Source: CAYJUM01 sp964478915 (lineage in GTDB: Bacteria > Nitrospirota > Nitrospiria > Nitrospirales > Nitrospiraceae). From it: a DNA stretch of 5,452 nt. Below are positions 1-4,302 of the stretch, piece by piece (the first letter of the stretch is position 1; each line of letters starts with the position of its first letter). The translations under genes were made by a program, and so were the position numbers. The DNA lies in assembly GCA_964478915.1 (NCBI GenBank), contig CAYZKG010000152.1:1-5452 (forward strand), written 5' to 3'. The notes under the pieces were generated by a model. The model was given only the letters and a program-made list of their open reading frames with translations, did not search any database and was not told the DNA's origin.

Positions 1-1
1 G

Positions 2-55
2 GAGGAAATGGTCCGGTTGGGCGCCAGGCCGATTCAGTGGGAAAGGCTGACCTGA
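2..55 (+). CDS. 3' end of an upstream gene, possibly isochorismatase-fold hydrolase (nicotinamidase-like)
   Basis: Only the last 17 codons lie in the window; they read EEMVRLGARPIQWERLT and end at TGA 53-55. The stop abuts the GTG start of pncB with no base between, in the same frame, which implies one operon and probable translational coupling. The pattern of an acidic helix, then 'LGAR', then a short strand resembles the C-terminal end of isochorismatase-fold cysteine hydrolases. Such an enzyme, for example a nicotinamidase making nicotinate, would supply the substrate of the next gene. The fragment is too short to prove the family: the frame is seen, the function is inferred mainly from the neighbour. 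Confidence 0.4.
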   Translation, partial: EEMVRLGARPIQWERLT

Positions 56-1387
56 GTGCGCCGCCCGAGCGTCCTCCTCACCGATCTGTATCAGCTCACC
101 ATGCTCCAGGCTTATATCGAGAAGGGCATGGAGGAGACCGCCGTCTTCGAATTTTTCGTCCGCAAGCTGCCGGCAAAGCGGGCGTTTCTGATGGCGGCCG
201 GTCTGGAGCAGGTCCTGGACTATCTCGAGGCCCTCCGATTCCTGCCGGCCGACCTGAAGTGGCTCAGGAAGAGCGGCCGGTTCAGCTCGGCGTTTGTGGA
301 GTACCTCGGGCGGCTACGTTTCGCCGGCGATGTGCACGCCATGCCGGAAGGCACGATTTTTTTCCCCGACGAGCCGATCTTACGGGTCACCGCCGCGCTC
401 CCCCAGGCGCAGCTCGTCGAGACCCGGGTGATGAACCTGCTCCATTTTCAGACCGTGGTCGCCTCGAAGGCGGCGCGCTCGGTGCTGGTCGCCCCCGGAA
501 AGCCGCTCATCGACTTTGGCCTGCGGCGCGCGCACGGCGCCGAAGCCGGGCTCCTCGCTGCACGCGCCAGCTACCTCGCCGGGTTCACGGGGACGGCCAC
601 CGTGCTGGCCGACTCGCTCTTCGGCATCCCGGTGTACGGCACGATGGCCCATTCCTTCGTGCAGGCCCATCGCAGCGAGCGGGAAGCCTTCGAGCATTTT
701 GCCGAGGCGCAGCCGGACAACGTCGTCCTGCTGATCGACACGTACGACACCGAGGCAGGGGCTCGAACGGTGGTCGCCTTGGCGCCGCGCCTCCAGGAGA
801 AAGGAATCAGCATCCGCGGCGTCCGGCTGGACAGCGGTGATCTGGCCGACCACGCCCGGAAGGTCCGGCGGATCCTGGACGACGGAGGGCTCTCACACGT
901 GCAGATTGTCGCCAGCGGCAACATGGATGAATATGCCGTGCAGGCGCTGGTGGAGAGCAACGCACCCATCGACAGCTTTGCGGTGGGCACCAGCATGACC
1001 ACCTCCGCCGATGCGCCGTATCTGGACTGCGCGTACAAGCTCCAGGAGTATGCGGGCGAGGCCCGGCGCAAGCGGTCCGAGCACAAGGCCACGTGGCCGG
1101 GCTGCAAGCAGGTGTATCGGCATTACGACACGGACGGCCGCATGGCTTACGATCTGGTGACGTCGGCTGACGATTCCCAGGACGGGGAAGCTCTGGTCCA
1201 GCCGGTGATGCGTGGCGGACGGAGGATGGGTAAGCCTGTGCCGCTTGCGGAGTCGCGCCGGCGAGCCGCCTCGCAACTGGCACGCTTGCCTGTTCCCTTG
1301 CGCGACCTTCACGAACGCGTTCCGTTCCCCGTCAGAATCTCACAAGCGCTTCGCGACCTGGCCAAATCCGTTGATGAACGGGGCTGA
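56..1387 (+). CDS. pncB: Nicotinate phosphoribosyltransferase (NAPRTase)
   Basis: This cytoplasmic enzyme of the Preiss-Handler NAD salvage route converts nicotinate and PRPP, with ATP, to nicotinate mononucleotide and PPi. The 443-residue product carries the family motifs in order: TDLYQLTM (9-16), FEFFVR (31-36), VETRVMNLLHFQT (121-133), DFGLRRAHG (153-161), GTMAHSFV (195-202), RLDSGDLA (257-264), SGNMDEY (287-293), VGTSM (310-314) and YKLQEY (327-332). His199 in GTMAHS corresponds to the histidine that is phosphorylated in the family to couple ATP hydrolysis to catalysis. Length is normal and no domain is missing. The GTG at 56 is the only reasonable start: an in-frame TGA immediately precedes it and the TDLYQLTM motif follows within ten residues. 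A GGGAAAGG stretch about ten bases upstream can serve as ribosome binding site. The gene sits head-to-tail with the preceding gene, probably as one transcript. Confidence 0.96.
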   Translation: MRRPSVLLTDLYQLTMLQAYIEKGMEETAVFEFFVRKLPAKRAFLMAAGLEQVLDYLEALRFLPADLKWLRKSGRFSSAFVEYLGRLRFAGDVHAMPEGTIFFPDEPILRVTAALPQAQLVETRVMNLLHFQTVVASKAARSVLVAPGKPLIDFGLRRAHGAEAGLLAARASYLAGFTGTATVLADSLFGIPVYGTMAHSFVQAHRSEREAFEHFAEAQPDNVVLLIDTYDTEAGARTVVALAPRLQEKGISIRGVRLDSGDLADHARKVRRILDDGGLSHVQIVASGNMDEYAVQALVESNAPIDSFAVGTSMTTSADAPYLDCAYKLQEYAGEARRKRSEHKATWPGCKQVYRHYDTDGRMAYDLVTSADDSQDGEALVQPVMRGGRRMGKPVPLAESRRRAASQLARLPVPLRDLHERVPFPVRISQALRDLAKSVDERG

Positions 1388-1388
1388 G

Positions 1389-1484
1389 ATGCTGGATCGG
1401 GAAGCTCTTCAAGAAAAGCTCGATGAGATCGCCGGGCGCCTGCGCCTGGAACCCCGAGCCACGAAGGGTCCCCACGCCCCGTGA
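1389..1484 (+). CDS. Short frame after pncB (31 aa), probably a broken gene start or fragment
   Basis: An ATG one base after the pncB stop opens a frame of 31 codons ending at TGA 1482-1484. It begins MLDREALQEKLDEIAGRL, a plausible amphipathic helix, and ends RLEPRATKGPHAP. The tight spacing is typical of an operon partner, yet the product is very short and no strong Shine-Dalgarno site precedes it. A different frame over its 3' end carries a universal-stress-protein signature. The likeliest explanation is that 1389-1542 is a damaged or misassembled gene at a contig edge. A genuine 31-aa peptide is less likely. I do not recognise it as a known small protein. Confidence 0.25.
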   Translation: MLDREALQEKLDEIAGRLRLEPRATKGPHAP

Positions 1485-1542
1485 CCCGGTCGAGCGTCTC
1501 GCAAAAAGCGCTCATGCACGCCCCGTGCTCCGTGCTGATCGT
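1427..1542 (+). pseudogene. Universal stress protein (UspA) C-terminal fragment running into the gap
   Basis: After a TGA at 1424-1426 this frame stays open to the gap and reads PVTRSSVSQKALMHAPCSVLIV just before the Ns (about 1475-1541). SVSQKALMHAPCSVLIV matches the hallmark end of UspA-domain proteins: a 'GSVS' nucleotide-binding loop, a helix, then a HAPCSVLVV-like last strand. The preceding residues should give the strand and GxxGL-type loop of the ATP-binding fold. They are not seen; the frame is proline-rich and then stopped. It could be a Usp gene with an internal deletion and frameshift, a pseudogene, or an assembly chimera. The signature is seen; the mechanism is inferred. Usp proteins are small cytoplasmic nucleotide-binding stress proteins, but this piece cannot fold alone. 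Confidence 0.45.
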
Positions 1543-1642
1543 NNNNNNNNNNNNNNNNNNNNNNNNNNNNNNNNNNNNNNNNNNNNNNNNNNNNNNNNNN
1601 NNNNNNNNNNNNNNNNNNNNNNNNNNNNNNNNNNNNNNNNNN
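1543..1642. other. Assembly gap, exactly 100 N
   Basis: One hundred consecutive undetermined bases, the round number scaffolders use for a gap of unknown length. The Usp-like frame on the left and the methyltransferase on the right both run into it, so each is cut here. True distance, and even direct adjacency of the two sides, cannot be judged from this sequence. Confidence 0.99.
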
Positions 1643-1643
1643 G

Positions 1644-2492
1644 CTCCTGCAGTGGGCGTTGCCGGAACTGCGGCTACGCTGGCGAGGGTTCCGCAAGGTC
1701 AGAACACAGGTTTGCAGGCGCATCGATCGCCGCCGCGAGGAGTTGCATCTGGCGGATGCCGCAGAGTACCGGGCCTACCTCGAGACCCATCCCGCGGAAT
1801 GGGCGGTTTTGGACGAGCTGTGCCGGATTTCGATTTCCCGCTTCTACCGGGACAGGGCGGTGTTCGAGTTTCTCGAACGAGAAGTCCTGGTGCAGCTCGC
1901 GCGGGCGGAGACGGCGAGCGGCGGCACGGAGTTGCGGTGCTGGAGCATCGGCTGTGCGGGCGGAGAAGAGCCCTATTCGCTGGCGATCCTCTGGAAGCTT
2001 TGCCTCGCCTCCCGGTTCCCTTCCGTCGCGCTCCGGATCCTCGCCACGGACGCGGACGAGCACGCAATCGGACGGGCGCAGCAAGGCTGGTATGCCGCCG
2101 GCAGCCTCAAGGATCTCCCACCGGATTGGCGGCTCCAGGCGTTGCATCCGTCCGGGAACAAGTTCTGTGTGAAGGCAGAGTATCGGGAGCCGGTGACCTT
2201 TCTGGTGCAGGACGTTCGTCGCACGGTGCCGGAGGGGCTCTTCCACCTCATCTTGTGCCGGAATCTCGCCTTTACCTATTTCGATGAGCCGTTGCAGCGA
2301 GAGATCCTTCACAAGATCGCGGAGCGGCTGGTGCCGGGCTGCGCGCTGGTCATCGGGAACCTCAAATCGCTCCCGAAAGGGGTTGAAGCTTCGGAACACC
2401 ACGCCGGACTGGAGCCATGGTCCCAGAAGATGGGCGTGTACCGAAAATCCGCCCGCCCCAGCACCCCTCATTGGCCACCCGTGCCGGGGTGA
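1644..2492 (+). CDS. CheR-type SAM-dependent protein methyltransferase, 5' end lost in gap
   Basis: A member of the CheR family, which in chemotaxis transfers a methyl group from S-adenosylmethionine to receptor glutamates. The frame is open from the gap, so the true start is lost; 282 residues are visible. The N-terminal helical subdomain is present (GFRKVRTQVCRRIDRR, then YRAYLETHP), followed by CRISISRFYRD, the counterpart of the usual TxFFRD motif. SAM motif I, WSIGCAGGEEPYSLAI, lies at about 1940-1987; the acidic motif ILATDADE at about 2037-2060; and LFHLILCRNLAFTYFD, equivalent to the usual FDxIxCRNVLIYF, at about 2239-2286. The normal end near MGVYRK is kept. No cheA, cheB, cheW or receptor gene is visible, and NL and GNLKSLP replace the usual NV and GxSESL, so this looks like an orphan or diverged member. 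Its substrate is unknown. The TTG at 1659 is not a convincing start because homology-like sequence (LLQWALPEL) precedes it. Confidence 0.87.
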   Translation, partial: LLQWALPELRLRWRGFRKVRTQVCRRIDRRREELHLADAAEYRAYLETHPAEWAVLDELCRISISRFYRDRAVFEFLEREVLVQLARAETASGGTELRCWSIGCAGGEEPYSLAILWKLCLASRFPSVALRILATDADEHAIGRAQQGWYAAGSLKDLPPDWRLQALHPSGNKFCVKAEYREPVTFLVQDVRRTVPEGLFHLILCRNLAFTYFDEPLQREILHKIAERLVPGCALVIGNLKSLPKGVEASEHHAGLEPWSQKMGVYRKSARPSTPHWPPVPG

Positions 2493-2679
2493 AGTGGCGA
2501 CAATCACCACAGTGCCCATTTCTCAATTGGCGCAATACGCCCCAGTCCGGTCAGGGATGCCATGCCGCCATGGAAGAATGGCCTGGAATGGCCGGCCACA
2601 GGGGACAGAGGGCAGAGGCACGCCCGATGCAAGGACTAATAAGAGAAGGAGAGCCTTCCAGAACCTCTATGGAGTACCC
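2493..2679. other. Intergenic region upstream of the PAS-LuxR gene
   Basis: This 187-bp stretch separates the methyltransferase stop from the regulator start. I see no convincing sigma-70 promoter pair and no T-tract terminator. It contains a perfect 10-bp palindrome, TGGCCGGCCA (2589-2598), loosely flanked by CCTGG and CAGG. Purine-rich runs at 2642-2653 and GGAG at 2671-2674 approach the start of the next gene. Open frames through it are continuations of other frames of the flanking genes and have no recognisable protein features. Confidence 0.4.
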
Positions 2680-3345
2680 GTGAAGCAACTCATCGCAATG
2701 CTGGCGGGCGCGGCCGACGGCGCCATGCTGGTCCAGGACGGCACGGTAGTGTTCTGGAACAAAGCCGCGGAACGCCTGCTGGGGTACCGGGCCGACGAGG
2801 TGGTGGGCCGCCCCTGCCACGACGTCATGCGGGGGGAAACGCTGGGGGGACATCCCCTCTGCTCCCCGTCCTGCGCCATCGGCCACCGCATCGCCGGCGG
2901 CGGGTCAGTGCGGAATTTCGACATGCAGACCCACACCAAGGCTGGCAAAACGATCTGGCTGAACATCAGCTCTCTCCCCGTACCGGACAAAAAGCCGGGG
3001 CGGTTTTTGGCCGTCCATCTGTTCCGAAATATCACTGGACAAGCCAGAATCCGCCGCTTGGTGGACGAGCTTCACACCGCCGTGTGCTGCGCCGAGCCCG
3101 CTGACCTTAAGGCTCAAGCGGAGCAGGCGCCGGAAGTCCCGGCGGTCCTGCCCCTGAGCCATCGGGAGCGCGAAATCTTGCGGCTGCTCGCGTCAGGCAA
3201 GAGCACGAAAACCATCGCCGACTCCCTGTGCATCAGCCCGGCCACTGTGCGGAATCACGTCCAGCACATCCTTGAGAAGCTCGGCGCCCACAGCCGGCTG
3301 CAGGCGCTCGCCATCGCCTTTCACCCCGGGCCATCTTCCTCGTAA
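2680..3345 (+). CDS. PAS domain-LuxR family transcriptional regulator
   Basis: A one-component regulator of 221 residues, probably cytoplasmic because no membrane segment is seen. An N-terminal PAS sensor (about 8-120) has the typical opening DGAMLVQDGTVVFWNKAAERLLGY (13-36) and closes with LAVHLFRNIT (110-119). A linker of about 35 residues follows. A LuxR/GerE helix-turn-helix (about 157-214) has LSHREREILRLLASGKSTK and IADSLCISPATVRNHVQHIL, keeping the residues of the DNA-reading helix. The PAS domain carries C46, C61 and C65 (GRPCHDV, then HPLCSPSC), an arrangement that could bind a metal or sense redox. No receiver domain or partner kinase is present, so the signal probably acts directly on the PAS domain. 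I chose GTG 2680 because GGAG stands five bases upstream and the PAS fold starts right after it. ATG 2698 is an alternative. The frame extends further upstream, but that stretch overlaps the methyltransferase and looks non-coding. Confidence 0.88.
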   Translation: MKQLIAMLAGAADGAMLVQDGTVVFWNKAAERLLGYRADEVVGRPCHDVMRGETLGGHPLCSPSCAIGHRIAGGGSVRNFDMQTHTKAGKTIWLNISSLPVPDKKPGRFLAVHLFRNITGQARIRRLVDELHTAVCCAEPADLKAQAEQAPEVPAVLPLSHREREILRLLASGKSTKTIADSLCISPATVRNHVQHILEKLGAHSRLQALAIAFHPGPSSS

Positions 3346-3370
3346 AAAAGCCATCAGCGATCAGCTTTCA

Positions 3371-3412
3371 CCCCCACCCTCCCCTCCCCCTCAAGGGGGG
3401 AGGGATGGGAGG
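3371..3412 (+). terminator. C/G-rich stem-loop after the PAS-LuxR gene
   Basis: A C-rich arm (3371-3391) can pair with a G-rich arm (3394-3412) around a tiny CA/TCAA loop, with one bulged G and two adjacent mismatches. It begins 26 bases after the regulator stop and could end or stabilise the 3' end of that transcript. There is no T-run after it, so it is not a textbook intrinsic terminator. A REP-like repeat is an alternative reading. Confidence 0.4.
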
Positions 3413-3416
3413 AGGT

Positions 3417-3428
3417 CTGACGGCTGAA
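3417..3428 (+). repeat. 12-bp direct repeat, copy 1 (second copy 3615-3626)
   Basis: CTGACGGCTGAA occurs exactly at 3417-3428 and again at 3615-3626. An exact 12-mer recurring by chance within about 325 bp is unlikely. Copy 1 overlaps a perfect hairpin: TGACGGC (3418-3424), loop TGAAT, GCCGTCA (3430-3436). Copy 2 lies within the right inverted end. Confidence 0.6.
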
Positions 3429-3565
3429 TGCCGTCATGGTGCATTTGCCTCACATTCAAAAATGAAGCGCCCGACTCATTGTCCCTGAAGCCCGGACGGC
3501 ATGATGATGGAGACGTACACACATTCGATGCTTCGTCCGGTTTACACGTGTGGGGTGTACGGAGG

Positions 3566-3595
3566 TATCAGTATCAGTATCAGTATCACTATCAG
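3566..3595 (+). repeat. TATCAG hexamer tandem array, five units
   Basis: Five consecutive hexamers read TATCAG, TATCAG, TATCAG, TATCAC, TATCAG; only the fourth differs, by one base. The array lies about 75 bases upstream of the start at 3671. It may be a slippage-prone microsatellite or a set of protein-binding sites. In one frame it would encode Tyr-Gln repeats, but I do not consider that frame real. Confidence 0.8.
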
Positions 3596-3670
3596 AAGTC
3601 GGCGCTCTCAGTAGCTGACGGCTGAAAGCTGAGCGTTGACGATTTATCGGGAGAAAGGGGGGGAGAAGAA

Positions 3671-4165
3671 ATGAGACGGCTTGTGAACCATAGGGTGCTT
3701 ATGGCGGCTCTGGTGGTCGGCTTGGTCGTGCTGATCCCGGCCGTTGCTGGTGCAGCCGCGGGGTTGAATCGCGTGGGGCCCACCCCGGCCAAGGTCGAGA
3801 CGGCTCCCGGAATCTGGATCGATGAGATCACCAATCTGGTGAGAGACCATAAAGAGCTTGCCTGGTTCGAAGGGAGGGACCGCCCTTACGAGGCGTACCT
3901 GGGCCAACTTGCGATCGTCCGGATGGCCTTCAATAGCGGCGATCGTGAGGCCACCTATGTGGCGATGAATGAGCTCATGGACATGCTGGAGGCCGATGCC
4001 AAGGGGGGTGGAATTCCCATCTGGTCGGCAAAGGCAATTTTCGACTTCTGTGGCAGGGTCACACCGGTGAAGTACCATGACGCCGCGCGACACAATCCGG
4101 TGCTGGGAAAAGGAGGGTTTGACTACTGGGCCGATGAGATCCCGGACTTTGGCGGCGGCGGCTAA
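3671..4165 (+). CDS. Exported protein of unknown function, 164 aa
   Basis: I do not recognise the family. The start has a classical signal peptide: basic MRRLVNHR, a hydrophobic core at about 9-23 and an A-V-A / A-G-A cleavage region at about 24-29. The mature protein would be about 137 residues, periplasmic or secreted. It is mainly helical and charged, with aromatic residues, and has one cysteine (C127) within IFDFCGRVTPVKYHD. It ends DFGGGG. There is no lipobox and no later membrane segment. The ATG at 3671 has GGGAG at 3661-3665, five bases upstream, and gives a complete signal peptide, so the start is well supported. The gene opens a pair with the membrane protein gene 137 bp downstream. 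Export is inferred strongly from the sequence; function is not assignable. Confidence 0.8.
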   Translation: MRRLVNHRVLMAALVVGLVVLIPAVAGAAAGLNRVGPTPAKVETAPGIWIDEITNLVRDHKELAWFEGRDRPYEAYLGQLAIVRMAFNSGDREATYVAMNELMDMLEADAKGGGIPIWSAKAIFDFCGRVTPVKYHDAARHNPVLGKGGFDYWADEIPDFGGGG

Positions 4166-4181
4166 CTGACAACCGTGCAGC

Positions 4182-4226
4182 CTGGACCGGTGTCTCGAAG
4201 CAGAGTGCTTGGAAGTTCCGGTCCGG
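4182..4226 (+). promoter_or_regulatory. Long stem-loop between the two envelope genes
   Basis: Arms 4182-4202 and 4206-4226 pair in a single register with a 3-base GAG loop: 15 Watson-Crick pairs, 3 G-U pairs and 3 mismatches over 21 positions. The base contains a perfect GGACCGG/CCGGTCC block and the tip AAGCA/TGCTT. It begins 17 bases after the stop of the exported-protein gene and lies 77 bases before the next start. No T-run follows, so it may be a partial terminator, an mRNA-stability or processing element, or an attenuator that sets different expression of the two genes. Confidence 0.6.
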
Positions 4227-4287
4227 TGCCCCGGGTGTGAATCGGACGAAGCTGGCATAGGGCAAAGCACCGTTGAGGATTCCAAAC

Positions 4288-4295
4288 AGAGGAGG
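4288..4295 (+). promoter_or_regulatory. Ribosome binding site deciding the start at 4303
   Basis: AGAGGAGG is a strong Shine-Dalgarno sequence seven bases upstream of ATG 4303. It decides against the in-frame TTG at 4273, which would place this motif inside the coding region. Confidence 0.75.
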
Positions 4296-4302
4296 TCGGG
4301 CG

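Larger units (their letters stand above)
3351..3642. repeat. Imperfect inverted ends bounding the intergenic repeat region
   Basis: The left end (3351-3370) and the reverse complement of the right end (3623-3642) match at 16 of 20 positions. The innermost ten bases are identical: TCAGCTTTCA at 3361-3370 and TGAAAGCTGA at 3623-3632. The enclosed block is about 290 bp and has no transposase, so if it is mobile it would be a MITE-like passenger. I see no clear target-site duplication. It could equally be two copies of a dispersed short repeat in opposite orientation. Confidence 0.4.
3346..3670. other. 325-bp gene-free region rich in repeats and hairpins
   Basis: No credible gene lies between the regulator and the next coding region. 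The stretch holds a C/G-rich stem-loop (3371-3412), a perfect 7-bp hairpin (3418-3436), the inverted pair CCGGACG/CGTCCGG (3492-3498 and 3534-3540), GTACAC/GTGTAC (3515-3520 and 3555-3560), a TATCAG array (3566-3595), a 12-bp direct repeat and imperfect inverted ends. This mixture resembles intergenic repeat debris or a small non-autonomous element more than a simple promoter. A promoter for the next gene must lie here if that gene is transcribed separately, but I cannot point to a convincing -35/-10 pair. Confidence 0.6.

Noticed and set aside
37..840. 267-codon open frame overlapping pncB on the same strand
   Set aside because: It is the +1-shifted shadow of pncB: Arg/Pro/Ala-rich, low-complexity product with no motifs, while pncB shows all family motifs in the other frame.
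1674..2519. 281-codon open frame on the minus strand across the methyltransferase
   Set aside because: An antisense shadow typical of GC-rich coding DNA; the CheR motifs on the + strand decide the true frame.
2417..2683. 88-codon frame bridging the methyltransferase end and the regulator start, with a GTGA overlap
   Set aside because: Composition is not protein-like, it overlaps the real 3' end of the methyltransferase and has no recognisable domain. The GTGA overlap is probably chance.
3371..3412. CRISPR repeat or mobile-element end at the C/G-rich stem-loop
   Set aside because: Only one copy is present, with no spacer periodicity and no transposase nearby; a terminator-like or REP-like hairpin is the simpler reading.
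3428..3625. 65-codon frame in the intergenic block, with Tyr-Gln repeats
   Set aside because: It runs through hairpins and the TATCAG array, has no ribosome binding site of note and no protein-like features.
3636..3641. TTGACG as a -35 promoter box for the gene at 3671
   Set aside because: It lies only about 30 bases before the start codon; the matching -10 position falls in the G/A-rich ribosome binding region.
4273..4302. TTG start for the membrane protein, ten codons earlier
   Set aside because: The strong AGAGGAGG site seven bases before ATG 4303 would lie inside the coding region, and nothing supports the extra residues.
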